Source: Candidatus Aminicenantota bacterium (GTDB taxonomy: Bacteria > Acidobacteriota > Aminicenantia > Aminicenantales > UBA4085). From it: DNA of 64,000 nt. The stretch lies in NCBI GenBank assembly GCA_003141555.1, contig PLMN01000007.1, forward strand, positions 132,514-196,513, read 5' to 3'. A model generated the notes under the pieces. That model had not been told where the DNA came from, did no database searches, and saw nothing but the letters and a program-made list of their open reading frames with translations. The position numbers were made by a program, and so were the translations under genes. Position 1 is the stretch's first letter. Each line of letters starts with the position of its first letter. Of the stretch, positions 7,366-16,418 are shown in pieces.

Positions 7366-10180
7366 GGGGCGCCCCCGGGAGGTCCTTGAGCATAGCATAG
7401 CGCTCAAGGAGGAACGGCTTGAGATCGGGGATGATCCGGAGGCGGTCGAACGCCGCCCCGGCGCCCCGGTCAAGCCGCAGGCGAAGCCGGACCGTCGTCC
7501 GGAACGATTCCGGCTTGAAGCTCAAGACGCAGGTCGAGCCCCCCCCCTCGCCCGGCTTGGGAAGGTCGATTGGGAAGACGAGGGTCTTGTCGACCCCGTC
7601 CGTCCTGGTCACGGCCTCGGCCGTGCCGACGGGCCCGCCCGTCCCCGAAGGGTCGAAGAAATCGAGCTCGAAGCGATAGGCCTGTGGGACGAGCCGGAGC
7701 TCGGCCGAAAGGCCCGAACACGGACCGGCGGCGGGATCCGGCGACGCCTTTCGGGCCGTCTTGTTCGCCAGGGAAGGCGCCGTGACCGCGACCGCGTTCT
7801 CAAAGGCGAACGCATCGTCCTCGAGAAGGATGGTCTGGGTGGTTTCGAACAGGCGGACACCGAGGCCCGCATATCTTTCGAAGGGGCGCTCCCAAGCGCG
7901 GCCGCTCGTGAGGGCCGCATAGAACGGCCCGAACAAGGCCGCGACCGCCGGGTCGGCGGCGAAGCGCGACCTCAGCTCCTCCACCGCGCCGGCCCTCCCC
8001 GTCCTCTTTTCGCAGGCAGCGAGGTAGAGAGGGATTTCAGAGGCGAGGACGCCCGGCCTGGCCGCGGCCGCGGCCCGCCGGAAGAAGTCCGCCGCGAGGG
8101 CGTACTCGCCGGAGCGGAGGAGCTCGACGCCGATCTCGAAGTCGTCGGCCGAAACCTTGACGAAGCTTGCCGGGAGCCCGGCTGAGGCGCTCAGGTCGAC
8201 CTTGTAGAAATAGGCATAGAACGGGAACGCGCGGGCCGGCTCGATGAGGGCGAACGCGTCCCCTCCCTTGCGAACGGGGATCGTCGCCCGCCGCAGGCCG
8301 CTCCGGACGACGATTTCGCCGTCGCCCGCCGCCCCGCGGACGAAGACGGCCACCCGGTCGATCTTCGTCCGGCTGATGAACAGCCGCTCCACCGGCCGGC
8401 CGTCACCGGCCAGCCAGAAGGCGCCGACGTCCTTGCCGTAGGGCGAACCGTCGGCGATGACGAACTCGCGGGCGGGGGCGTCGGGGGCGGCCGCGGCCGG
8501 AAGGGCGAGGCGCTGTTTCGGCCGCCGAGGGATTTTCCCGCTGTAAAGCCGGACTTCGGGATTCTTGTACTCGATGTCCCGGAAGAAGAAGTCCTTCAGG
8601 AGCTCGTGTTCGGCGTCGAGCCGGGTATAGACGCCGAGCTGGACGGGGTAGTATTTCGCGTGCCGGTAGAAGAACCCGCCCTGAACGCTCGAGCTCTCGA
8701 TGTAGTCGAAAACCGGGAACGCCGGGAAGTCGCCGTAGATCAGGAACGGCCGAGTGAAGAAGAGGGCCGGGTAGGAAGGATCCGTGATTTCGGGCGTGAA
8801 CAGCTCGCGGCCGAAGATCCCGCCGGCGGGGAGGTTCCGCCGGATCCAGCGCTCGGCGATCTGGGTCGTGTCGTCCTCGGCCAGGTAATAGACCCGACCC
8901 ACGCAACGCGCCCCGAGGACGGCGATGATCAGGCCGGCAAGGACCGCGAACGCCGCCCGGCCGCGCCGGCCCCGCCCGAGGATCTCGCCGAGGAAAGACA
9001 GGCCGCAGGCGGCGAACGTGGCGTAAAAGAGGGCGAGCGTGCTCAGGTCGCGGAAACGGGAAAAGCCCATGAAGCCCAGCGCGCCCAGGAAATAGACGAG
9101 AGCGGACAGGGAGAGGAACGCCCCCTCGCGCGTCCGGCGGCCCTCTGGGGCCTGTCCCCCCCGCAGCTCTCTTGAGCTTGTCCCCCCCGCGTTTCGCGCG
9201 CCGGGCGCTTCGCGCGTCGGGCGGCGAAGGACCCAAGCCAGGCCGAGGAGGATAAGGGCGAAGAAGACAACGCCTTCCGCGGAGACGATGTTCACCAGAC
9301 CCTTGACGTAATTGCTCTCCCAGATCTTTTCGAGGAGGGCCTGGGGCTTGATGAGCATCAGGTACCATTCGGTGTCGTGGACGAGGCTCGCCAGTTTTTT
9401 CGTAGCCCGGATGAAGGACGGGAACCACAGGAAGGCGTACGGGTGGCCGGCGAAGAAGCTCAGGACGCTCACCGCCCCCGCGGCCACGAGCTTGCGGTCG
9501 ACGAGGATCCGGAGGACGTTCTTCCGCGTCTCCCGGCTTTTCCAGAAATGGGCGAGGACGATCGAGGCCGTGACGAACACCGCGTCGTACTTGGTCGCGA
9601 CCGCGATCCCGGCGAAGAAAGCCGCCAGGAGATAGTCGGACCACCTTCCGGTCCGGAGGATCCGGACGCAGAAATAGAGCGCGATCGCATAGAAGAGCGT
9701 CATCGGGACGTCGAGCACGATCTGGCGGCTGTAGAGGATGGGCACGAAGGAGAGGGCAAAGAAGGCGGCAGCGGCCAGGGCCGTCATCTCCGAGAAAAGG
9801 CGTTTCCCGATCTTGAATACGACCAGGATGGTCAAGGTCCCCATCGCCGCCGACGCGAGCCGGGCGACGAGGAGGACCTGGTCGAGCGTGAATTCGTAAA
9901 GGCCGGGCGACGGGTTCCGGCCGAGCAGGCCGAGGAGCGCCGATCCCAGCTTGAGGAGGATGCCGACGATGTAATTGAAGAAGATGGGATAGAAAAGGAG
10001 GGGATCGGGGCTCCAATTGCCCTGGTAGATCGCGTAAATCTGCCGCGCCGCGGGAATATCCTCGATCCGCTGGTAGACCGCCGAAACGCCCCAGACGCGC
10101 AGGGCGAAGCCGCCCAGGACGAGCGCGGCCAGGGCGAGGCCGATCCTGTGGCCGGCGATCCAAGACGAGAGCTTTTTCAT
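7358..10180 (-). CDS. GT39/ArnT-like integral membrane glycosyltransferase
   Basis: 940 aa from the ATG at 10180. It starts MKKLSSWIAGHRIGLAL and has about ten hydrophobic segments in the first 450 residues. An acidic-rich first loop contains RIEDIPAARQIYAIYQGNW, as in dolichyl-phosphate-mannose mannosyltransferases, and VLDVPMTLFYAIAL follows. The C-terminal half is soluble, with beta-sandwich-like, probably periplasmic segments. Such enzymes transfer sugar from a polyprenyl-phosphate donor in the outer leaflet. The 10240 start was rejected because it would run into the upstream FemAB gene; 10180 has a GGGGACCGGGG purine stretch ahead. The polyprenyl-phosphate GT2 genes nearby could make its donor (inference). 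Confidence 0.82.
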   Translation of the reverse strand: MKKLSSWIAGHRIGLALAALVLGGFALRVWGVSAVYQRIEDIPAARQIYAIYQGNWSPDPLLFYPIFFNYIVGILLKLGSALLGLLGRNPSPGLYEFTLDQVLLVARLASAAMGTLTILVVFKIGKRLFSEMTALAAAAFFALSFVPILYSRQIVLDVPMTLFYAIALYFCVRILRTGRWSDYLLAAFFAGIAVATKYDAVFVTASIVLAHFWKSRETRKNVLRILVDRKLVAAGAVSVLSFFAGHPYAFLWFPSFIRATKKLASLVHDTEWYLMLIKPQALLEKIWESNYVKGLVNIVSAEGVVFFALILLGLAWVLRRPTREAPGARNAGGTSSRELRGGQAPEGRRTREGAFLSLSALVYFLGALGFMGFSRFRDLSTLALFYATFAACGLSFLGEILGRGRRGRAAFAVLAGLIIAVLGARCVGRVYYLAEDDTTQIAERWIRRNLPAGGIFGRELFTPEITDPSYPALFFTRPFLIYGDFPAFPVFDYIESSSVQGGFFYRHAKYYPVQLGVYTRLDAEHELLKDFFFRDIEYKNPEVRLYSGKIPRRPKQRLALPAAAAPDAPAREFVIADGSPYGKDVGAFWLAGDGRPVERLFISRTKIDRVAVFVRGAAGDGEIVVRSGLRRATIPVRKGGDAFALIEPARAFPFYAYFYKVDLSASAGLPASFVKVSADDFEIGVELLRSGEYALAADFFRRAAAAARPGVLASEIPLYLAACEKRTGRAGAVEELRSRFAADPAVAALFGPFYAALTSGRAWERPFERYAGLGVRLFETTQTILLEDDAFAFENAVAVTAPSLANKTARKASPDPAAGPCSGLSAELRLVPQAYRFELDFFDPSGTGGPVGTAEAVTRTDGVDKTLVFPIDLPKPGEGGGSTCVLSFKPESFRTTVRLRLRLDRGAGAAFDRLRIIPDLKPFLLERYAMLKDLPGAPHD

Positions 10181-10202
10181 CGCGGCCCCCGGTCCCCGCC
10201 CA

Positions 10203-11273
10203 TCACAGCCCCACTTCCCGGCGGAAAAATCTCCCGACAAGCCGGGTCAGCCCGAGCGGCAGGAGCGCTCGCCAGACCGCCGGCGCCGCGGCCATGAGCC
10301 CTCCCCCGCCGGAGAAGGTGTTCCGGATGCCGTCGGGCCGGCCGGTGACGTAGGCATAGGAGTAATCCGACAGCTCCATCCGCCATTTCTTCTTGAAGAT
10401 CTCCTGGCCGCGATAGCGGACGGGCCCGAAATCGAAGGTTTCGTATCCCGCCTCGCGCGCCCAGCCCATAAATTCCCAGACGGCGAAGTCGTTCGGCTTC
10501 AGGAAGAAGGCCGCCCGGTCCGAGCACATGTCCGTGACGTGGATGGTCGACCCGACCGCCCAGGCGACCAGAGCGGCCACGGGGCGCCCCCGGAACCGGA
10601 CAATGAAGACTTTCATCGCCCCTCCCAGGCCGCGCGACAGCCGGAGGAAGAACACCAGGGGGTGGGGCGGCGTGCCCAGGCGCTTCATGGTCTCGAGGTA
10701 GAGCGGGTAGAACGCGCGGCGGAGCGCCGTCTCGCCCGGCTCCTCGGCGAACATGAGCCCATAGCCGCGGGCTTTCTGAATCACGTTCCTGTCCTTGGGG
10801 TCGAGCCCTTTCCACATCGCCTCGGGAGCGTCGAGCCTTCGGACGGCGCGCTTGAAGATCGGCGCGCCATGGAACCGACGGGCCTCGTCGGCGGTCAGGC
10901 CGAGGGGCGAACGCATCTCCAGGTGGGCGAAGCCCTTGACGGCGAGGGCCCGCTTCGCCGACGCCTCGAATTCGTCCAGGACCGCGGCCCGCTCCGCGGC
11001 CGGCGCCGTGGAAGCCAGGAGGATGCCCCCGTATTCCGAGAAGGGCTGGGACAGGATCTTGCGGCCGTAGAGGCGGCTCGCGTGGAAGAACCCCGGGAAC
11101 ACGGCCCGGACCTCGCCGCCCGATTCGCACATCCGGTAGAAAGGCTCGAGGCCGTAGGTCGCCTCGACGGCCGGCTTGTATCCCGAGAGATGGACCATCC
11201 TCCCGCCGGGCTGGGCCCGGACGAACGCGTCCCAGGCGGGGGCCGCGGATTCTTCGAATAGGTGCCAGCTCAT
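10203..11273 (-). CDS. FemAB/GNAT-like acyl- or aminoacyltransferase
   Basis: 356 aa. It has the GNAT-like FemAB organisation often found in exopolysaccharide and PEP-CTERM/exosortase loci: an N-terminal half with SQPFSEYGGILLAS and RSPLGLTADEARRFHG, then the acyltransferase half with DRNVIQKARGYGL, FIVRFRGRPVAALVAWAVGS and FDFGPVRYRGQEIFKKKW. Start at 11273 (MSWHLFEE) follows an AGGAGAA site. It sits 22 bp ahead of the GT39 gene and 24 bp after the DUF2304 gene, clearly in one transcription unit. The acceptor is unknown; acylation or aminoacylation of a glycan or peptidoglycan is the family expectation. Confidence 0.78.
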   Translation of the reverse strand: MSWHLFEESAAPAWDAFVRAQPGGRMVHLSGYKPAVEATYGLEPFYRMCESGGEVRAVFPGFFHASRLYGRKILSQPFSEYGGILLASTAPAAERAAVLDEFEASAKRALAVKGFAHLEMRSPLGLTADEARRFHGAPIFKRAVRRLDAPEAMWKGLDPKDRNVIQKARGYGLMFAEEPGETALRRAFYPLYLETMKRLGTPPHPLVFFLRLSRGLGGAMKVFIVRFRGRPVAALVAWAVGSTIHVTDMCSDRAAFFLKPNDFAVWEFMGWAREAGYETFDFGPVRYRGQEIFKKKWRMELSDYSYAYVTGRPDGIRNTFSGGGGLMAAAPAVWRALLPLGLTRLVGRFFRREVGL

Positions 11274-11297
11274 CGGTCGGAAGATTCTCCTGCCGGC

Positions 11298-11705
11298 TCA
11301 GCCCGCCTTCGGCCCGCCGGGGAGGCCGTACGCGCGAAGCGCGGGGGCGGCTGGCGAATGAGCGCCGCCGGCCTTCAGCAGGCCGATTTCCTGGACGAGC
11401 TTTTTCTGCGTCTCCTTGAGCTCGGAGATGGCGGTCGAGAAATGGATGAGAATGAGCATCAGCCCCATAATGAGGATGAGGAACAGGGCGGCGGGCGGGT
11501 ATCCGATGCCGATGAAGTAGGAGAACTTGTCGAGCAGTCCGCGGAAGAGGGACAGGACGAGGAAGACGACGCCCATGGCCAGCCACAGGATCGAGAACTC
11601 CTCGCGCAGGCGCCTGCGCCGGATGAGCTCGAGGATGAAGAAGATCAGGAGGACGCTGCCGATGACGGCCAGAATCTGGATGCGGATGATTTGGACGTTG
11701 TCCAT
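11298..11705 (-). CDS. DUF2304-family small membrane protein
   Basis: 135 aa. Three hydrophobic helices are visible (ILAVIGSVLLIFFILELI, FSILWLAMGVVFLVLSLF, ALFLILIMGLMLILIHF), separated by the charged RRRRLREEF motif. A C-terminal coiled-coil tail contains ISELKETQKKLVQEIGLL. This matches the DUF2304 family, which is usually encoded directly beside polyprenyl-phosphate GT2 enzymes, as here (the GT2 stop is 11 bases upstream). GAGGAGAG precedes the start. Probably an accessory or partner of the GT2 at the membrane; its biochemical role is not established. Confidence 0.8.
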   Translation of the reverse strand: MDNVQIIRIQILAVIGSVLLIFFILELIRRRRLREEFSILWLAMGVVFLVLSLFRGLLDKFSYFIGIGYPPAALFLILIMGLMLILIHFSTAISELKETQKKLVQEIGLLKAGGAHSPAAPALRAYGLPGGPKAG

Positions 11706-11716
11706 ACTCGCTCTCC

Positions 11717-12424
11717 TCAGCCGGCCCGGTCGTCCCGGCGCAGGAGCAGGACGAAAATGGCCAGGCAGACCTTGACCATGTAATAAAGGGAATGCCCGAA
11801 CCCGATCGAGGACCGGCCCGCGGCCCGGCCGGCCATATCCACGGGGACCTCGACGATGGTCAGGCCCCGCCTGCGGAGAATGTAGATCGCCTCCGGCTCG
11901 GGATAGTCGTCCGGATAGGTCCGGCTCAGGATGTCGATCGCCCGCCGGTTGAAGGCCCGGAAGCCCGAGGTGCTATCCGTGATGCGCTGGCCGAGCAGGA
12001 CGGCGTTCAAGGCCTGGAACACCCAAATTCCCGCCCGCCGGAAGGCGCTCCCCCGGAATTTCGCCTTCTCGATGAAGCGAGATCCGATCACCGCGTCGGC
12101 CGTCCCGGCCAGGACGGGGGCCGCGATCTTGGGGATCTCGGACGGCACGTGCTGGCCGTCGCCGTCCACCTGGACGGCCAGGCCATAGCCGCCTTCGCGG
12201 GCGTAGAGGAAGCCCGTCTGGACGGCCCCGCCGATGCCGATGTTCTCGGGGAGATCGATCACCCGCACGCCGGCGAACGCCCGGGCGGCCGCCGACGTGC
12301 CGTCCGTCGAGCCGTCGTTGACCACCACGACGTCGAAATCCGGGGCGTCGGCCCGCAGGGCGCGCAGGACGGCGGGCAGGGATTTCTCCTCATTATAGGC
12401 CGGGACGATCGCGATTTTTTCCAT
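11717..12424 (-). CDS. Family 2 glycosyltransferase (polyprenyl-phosphate mannosyl/glucosyltransferase type)
   Basis: 235 aa from the ATG at 12424. GT-A signatures are VPAYNEEKSLP, VVVNDGSTDGT, AVQVDGDGQHVP (the metal-binding DxD-type block) and RITDSTSGFRAFNR. The C-terminal SIGFGHSLYYMVKVCLAIFV suggests membrane association. The family charges undecaprenyl/dolichyl phosphate with a sugar at the inner face of the membrane. It is first gene of the minus-strand glycan block (GT2 - DUF2304 - FemAB - GT39 - methyltransferase), driven by the promoter at 12438-12466. The ORF extends to 12466 but those codons overlap the promoter. Confidence 0.88.
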   Translation of the reverse strand: MEKIAIVPAYNEEKSLPAVLRALRADAPDFDVVVVNDGSTDGTSAAARAFAGVRVIDLPENIGIGGAVQTGFLYAREGGYGLAVQVDGDGQHVPSEIPKIAAPVLAGTADAVIGSRFIEKAKFRGSAFRRAGIWVFQALNAVLLGQRITDSTSGFRAFNRRAIDILSRTYPDDYPEPEAIYILRRRGLTIVEVPVDMAGRAAGRSSIGFGHSLYYMVKVCLAIFVLLLRRDDRAG

Positions 12425-12437
12425 GACGAGTGAAAGA

Positions 12438-12466
12438 ATCATACAAGAATTCGGAGGGGGACACAA
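12438..12466 (-). promoter_or_regulatory. Promoter of the minus-strand glycan operon
   Basis: Minus-strand TTGTGT (12461-12466), 17-bp spacer, TATGAT (12438-12443); the ATG follows 13 bases later. Confidence 0.6.
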
Positions 12467-12514
12467 CCAAGCCGGCCGCCCGTTCCGGGCCCGGACACCG
12501 CCGGCGGCGGCCTT

Positions 12515-12543
12515 TTGACTTGGTCCCGGGATTCGCCCATAAT
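12515..12543 (+). promoter_or_regulatory. Promoter of the alkaline-phosphatase-superfamily lipoprotein gene
   Basis: TTGACT (12515-12520), 17-bp spacer, CATAAT (12538-12543). Its predicted leader of about 48 nt is longer than at the neighbours. It diverges from the minus-strand promoter at 12438-12466. Confidence 0.65.
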
Positions 12544-12597
12544 GGACTTCGCCCCGGGCGAGCCGGACACGACCGGCGTCCCCGGGGCGGACCCGAA

Positions 12598-14202
12598 ATG
12601 AAGCCGAATCGAGCCGTCGTTGGCCTGGCCGCCGCCCTCGCCGGCGTCTTTTTCGCCGCCGGCTGCGGCCGGGAATCCCGCCCGCGGAACTTCATCCTCG
12701 TCACCCTGGACACGACCCGGGCCGACCATATCGGCGCCTCGGGCCGGGGGCGGGCGGCGACCCCCAACCTCGACGCCCTGGCCGCCCGGGGGATGTATTT
12801 CAAGAACGCCTACGCCTTGACACCCGTGACCCTGCCCTCCCACGCCGTGATGTTTTTTTCCGAGCCGCCGGCCGAGCTCAAGCTCTACAACAACGGCCAG
12901 ACGTTCCGGAACCCCCGGTCCCTCCCCTCGCTCGCCGCCCTTTTCAAGAAGGCCGGGTTCGCGACGGCCGCCTTCGTCTCCCTCGGCGTCCTCCAGCCCG
13001 TCTTCGGACTCAACCAGGGCTTCGACACCTATGCGGCCGATTTCCCGGCCGACCGCTGGTACCTGCGCGCCGGCGAGGTAAACGCCCGGGTCTTCCCCTG
13101 GCTCGAAGCGCACCGCGGTACGCCCTTCTTCCTCTGGGTCCACTATTCCGACCCGCACGAGCCCTATGCCCCGCCCGGCGCCCCGGACGACCTGACGATC
13201 TACGTCAACGACAAACGCCTCGGCTCCTACTGCCTGAGCAACTATACGCTGAACGCCGCCGACCTCGTCCTGGCCCCGGGCATGAACGAAATCCGGTTCG
13301 AGGTCAAGAACGACTCGGACGCGTTCCCCTTCCACGCCCGGTTCGACGTGTTCAAGCTCGAGGGCGAGGACGAATCCGGCCTGAAGATCAAAAGGTACCG
13401 GGACTGGATCTTCAACAAGGACGACGGGACCTACTTCTTCAAGAGGACGTCCGCGGTCCTGGTCGAGAACGCGGGCCGGCCCCGCGCTGTCCGGATGACG
13501 TTCCGGGGAAAGCTGATCCTCCCCATCGACACCACTCTCCGGGCCGACTACCGGCGCGAGGTCGAATATATGGACGGGGAATTCGGCCGCCTCGCGGCGA
13601 AGCTCGGCGAGCTGGGGCTCGCCGGCGACACCGCGATCCTGGCCGCCGGCGACCACGGCGAAGGCCTGGGCGAATACAACGACGAGGCCGGCGTCCGGTA
13701 CGTGGGGCACATCCACTTTCTCCAGGACGTCTACATGAAAGTCCCCCTGATCCTCGCCGACCCGAACCGTCCCGGGCCGCCCGCGGTCCGCGGGGACTTC
13801 GTCTCGCTCCTCGACGTGGCCCCGACCGCGGCCGGGCTCATGGGCCTCGGAAGGCCTTCGCATTTCCGGGGCCGGGACCTTCGCCGGACGGCCGGCACGG
13901 CGGCGCCCGAGATCTTCCAGGAAACCTACAAGCCCGAGGCTGTGCGGGACAGGTTCGGGATATTGGCCTTTCCCTGGCACCTGATCTTCACCCCGGAGCT
14001 GCGAAGGCTCGAAGCCTATGACCAGGGAACGGACCCGGACGAGATGCGAGACCTGGCGGCGAAGGGGCCGCTGCCGGATGACGTCGAGGCTCTCCGGCGG
14101 AAGCTCGAGGCCCGGGCGCGCGAGGTCCTGGCGGGGAAAGAGACCGTCAAGGTCGAAAAAAGCGCCGAGGACATGCTCCGGGCCCTGGGCTACATCAAGT
14201 AA
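12598..14202 (+). CDS. Sulfatase-fold (alkaline phosphatase superfamily) lipoprotein lacking the formylglycine motif
   Basis: 534 aa from the ATG at 12598. A lipobox FAAGC puts Cys23 as the lipid anchor. The sulfatase fold shows LVTLDTTRADHIG (D38 metal ligand), TPNLDALAARG, DHGEGLGEYNDEAG and GHIHFLQDVYMKVPL. The normal C/S-x-P-x-R site is replaced by T78-L-P-S-H, so a threonine nucleophile is likely, as in phosphoglycerol transferases. A region of roughly 120 residues (about 190-310) with a jelly-roll-like pattern interrupts the domain after HYSDPHEPYAPP. Probably an extracytoplasmic phospho- or phosphoglycerol transferase/hydrolase acting on glycans; substrate unknown. Codons upstream to 12430 overlap the promoter and were rejected. 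Confidence 0.82.
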   Translation: MKPNRAVVGLAAALAGVFFAAGCGRESRPRNFILVTLDTTRADHIGASGRGRAATPNLDALAARGMYFKNAYALTPVTLPSHAVMFFSEPPAELKLYNNGQTFRNPRSLPSLAALFKKAGFATAAFVSLGVLQPVFGLNQGFDTYAADFPADRWYLRAGEVNARVFPWLEAHRGTPFFLWVHYSDPHEPYAPPGAPDDLTIYVNDKRLGSYCLSNYTLNAADLVLAPGMNEIRFEVKNDSDAFPFHARFDVFKLEGEDESGLKIKRYRDWIFNKDDGTYFFKRTSAVLVENAGRPRAVRMTFRGKLILPIDTTLRADYRREVEYMDGEFGRLAAKLGELGLAGDTAILAAGDHGEGLGEYNDEAGVRYVGHIHFLQDVYMKVPLILADPNRPGPPAVRGDFVSLLDVAPTAAGLMGLGRPSHFRGRDLRRTAGTAAPEIFQETYKPEAVRDRFGILAFPWHLIFTPELRRLEAYDQGTDPDEMRDLAAKGPLPDDVEALRRKLEARAREVLAGKETVKVEKSAEDMLRALGYIK

Positions 14203-14221
14203 TTATCCAAGCCCCCCGCCG

Positions 14222-14251
14222 TTGATGCCCATTTTCTATTTGTGTTATAGT
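14222..14251 (+). promoter_or_regulatory. Promoter of GT2 at 14259 (leaderless geometry)
   Basis: TTGATG (14222-14227), 18-bp spacer, TATAGT (14246-14251). Exactly 7 bases separate the -10 box from the ATG, so transcription should begin at or next to the start codon. Confidence 0.6.
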
Positions 14252-14258
14252 GACCGCG

Positions 14259-15236
14259 ATGTCGACTCTCCCGCAAACCGGCGTATCCTTCGTTATCCCG
14301 ATCTACAACGAGGAGGGCAGCCTCCCCGAGCTCCGCCGCCAGCTCGTGGCCGCCGGCGAGAAGCTGGGCGAGACGTTCGAGATCATCCTGATCGACGACG
14401 GCAGCACGGACGGGTCTTTCCCCGCCCTCAAGAAGATGCAGGCCGAAGATCCCCGGATCAAGGTCATCCGCCTCCGGAAGAACTTCGGGCAGACGGCCGC
14501 CCTGTCGGCCGGCTTCGATTACGCCCGGGGCGAGATCGTCATCACCCTTGACGCCGACCTTCAGAACGACCCGGCCGACGCCGCGATCCTCGTTTCCAAG
14601 CTCCGCGAGGGCTATGACATCGTCAGCGGCTGGCGCCAGAAGCGCAAGGACAAGTTCCTGACCAAGCGGCTGCCGTCCAAGATGGCCAACTGGCTCATCA
14701 GCCGCATCACCCGGGTCCGCCTGCGCGACTACGGCTGCACGCTCAAGGCCTACCGCCGCGATGTCCTCCGGAGCATCAAGCTCTACGGCGAGATGCACCG
14801 TTTCATCCCGGCCATCGCCAGCCAGATCGGAGTGGCGATCGCCGAAGTGCCCGTGAACCACCGCCCCCGCCTCTACGGCGAGTCGAAATACAAGCTGACC
14901 AAGTCCGTCCGCGTCTTCCTCGACCTCCTGACCGTCAAGTTCCTCCTGAGCTACTCCACCCGGCCGCTCCAGATCTTCGGCCTGTTCGGCCTGATCTCGG
15001 GAGGCGTCGGCGGCGTCCTGGCCCTCGTCCTCTCCTACCAGAGGCTGTTCCTGAAACAGAGCATCGCCAACCGCCCGCTCCTCCTCCTGGCCATTCTCTT
15101 GATGGTGATCGGCTTCCAGTTCGTGTCGATGGGCCTGCTCGGCGAGATCATGGTCCGGACCTACCACGAGGCGGTCGAGAAGCACATCTACGCGGTCCGC
15201 GAAGTCCTCGATTCGGAGCCCGGCGCAGCCCTTTGA
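14259..15236 (+). CDS. GT2 polyprenyl-phosphate sugar transferase with two C-terminal membrane helices (GtrB/ArnC-like)
   Basis: 325 aa. The GT-A domain carries IPIYNEEGSLPELRRQL, ILIDDGSTDGS, LRKNFGQTAALSAGFDYA, ITLDADLQNDPAD and DYGCTLKAYRR, the full set of the ArnC/GtrB type. Two hydrophobic helices follow (IFGLFGLISGGVGGVLALVL and LLLLAILLMVIGFQFVSMGL). It makes a lipid-linked monosaccharide at the inner membrane, possibly for the GT39 enzymes here. A GTG at 14250 is in frame, but it is part of the -10 region, so the ATG at 14259 is chosen. The downstream GT4-like gene starts 11 bases after the stop. Confidence 0.92.
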   Translation: MSTLPQTGVSFVIPIYNEEGSLPELRRQLVAAGEKLGETFEIILIDDGSTDGSFPALKKMQAEDPRIKVIRLRKNFGQTAALSAGFDYARGEIVITLDADLQNDPADAAILVSKLREGYDIVSGWRQKRKDKFLTKRLPSKMANWLISRITRVRLRDYGCTLKAYRRDVLRSIKLYGEMHRFIPAIASQIGVAIAEVPVNHRPRLYGESKYKLTKSVRVFLDLLTVKFLLSYSTRPLQIFGLFGLISGGVGGVLALVLSYQRLFLKQSIANRPLLLLAILLMVIGFQFVSMGLLGEIMVRTYHEAVEKHIYAVREVLDSEPGAAL

Positions 15237-15247
15237 GCGGACGGCCG

Positions 15248-16414
15248 ATGAACGTCCTCATGCTCGCCCCCGAGCCGTTTTTCCAGCCGCGGGGCACGCC
15301 GATCAGCATCCACTTCCGGATCAAGGCCCTGGCCGACCTGGGCCACCGGACCGACCTCATCACCTATCCTCTCGGCGAGGACCTGGCTTTCCCGAACTTC
15401 ACGATCTTCCGCGTCCCCAACCTTCTCCGCCTGCGCCGGATCAAGATCGGCCCGTCCGCGGCCAAGCTGCCCCTCGACGGGCTGATGGTCGTCAAGACCC
15501 TGTCCGCCCTGCTCCGGCGCCGCTACGATGTCATCTTCTCCCACGAGGAGGCCGGCTGGTTCGGGGCGTTTTTCGGCAGGCTCTTCCGCATCCCCCACAT
15601 CTACGACATGCACTCCAGCCTGCCCCAGCAGCTCGAGAACTTCAATTTCTCCCGGTCGCGCGCCCTGAAGGGGATCTTCGACGCCCTCGAAAGGTATGTC
15701 CTCCGCAACTCGAAGGCCGTCATCGTCATCTGCCGGGACCTGCTGGACTACGTCAAGGACCAGGGATTCGCCGGAAAGGCGGTGTTTCTCGAGAACTTCA
15801 TGGACTTCGCCGATTTCGCCGCCGCGCCGCCCTCGCCCGAGGAAGTGGCCGGGATTCGGGCGACGGTCGCCCCGGGAGGGGAAAAGATCGTCCTCTACGC
15901 GGGGAACTTCGAGCCCTACCAAGGCATTCCGCTCCTTATCGAGGCGTTCGCCCAGGTCCGGTCGCGGGCCGTGCTGCTCATCGTGGGCGGGGTCAAGGCC
16001 GAGCACGACGCGGCCCGGAAGATGGCCGAGAAGCTGGGGGCCGGCGGCCGGATCGCGTTTGTCGAGAAGGTCGCCCCCCGGAAGGTACCGCTCTATGTGG
16101 CGGCGAGCGACGTTCTCGTCTCGCCTCGCGTAAGCGGGACGAATACGCCGCTCAAGATCTACTCGTTCCTCAAGGCGGGGAAGCCGTTCGTGGCGACCCG
16201 GCTATGGACGCACACCCAGGTCCTCGACGACTCCGTAGCCGTCCTGGCCGACCCGAACCCGGAGAGCTTCGCCGCCGGGCTGACGGACGCCCTGGAAACG
16301 GAGGAAGCGCAGACCCGGGCCCGCGAAGCGAAACGGCGGGCCGACCGGGACTACATCTATCCCCGCTACCTGGAAAAGATCACGGAAGCCTTGAACAAGG
16401 CAACCGGCCGCTGA
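15248..16414 (+). CDS. GT-B glycosyltransferase (GT4-like)
   Basis: 388 aa. The N-terminal acceptor domain shows APEPFFQPRGTPISIHFR, a glycine/proline loop typical of GT4, and HEEAGWFGAFFGRLF. The C-terminal donor domain shows IVLYAGNFEPYQGIPLLIEA, LLIVGGVKAEHD, VAASDVLVSPRVSGTNTPLK and YSFLKAGKPFVATR. The usual E-x7-E motif is modified to a SGTNTPLK form, which occurs in some GT4 subfamilies. Cytosolic and membrane-associated, adding a nucleotide-sugar-derived residue to a growing glycan. ATG at 15248 was preferred over a TTG at 15233, which overlaps the preceding stop. Confidence 0.88.
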   Translation: MNVLMLAPEPFFQPRGTPISIHFRIKALADLGHRTDLITYPLGEDLAFPNFTIFRVPNLLRLRRIKIGPSAAKLPLDGLMVVKTLSALLRRRYDVIFSHEEAGWFGAFFGRLFRIPHIYDMHSSLPQQLENFNFSRSRALKGIFDALERYVLRNSKAVIVICRDLLDYVKDQGFAGKAVFLENFMDFADFAAAPPSPEEVAGIRATVAPGGEKIVLYAGNFEPYQGIPLLIEAFAQVRSRAVLLIVGGVKAEHDAARKMAEKLGAGGRIAFVEKVAPRKVPLYVAASDVLVSPRVSGTNTPLKIYSFLKAGKPFVATRLWTHTQVLDDSVAVLADPNPESFAAGLTDALETEEAQTRAREAKRRADRDYIYPRYLEKITEALNKATGR

Positions 16415-16418
16415 AGAA

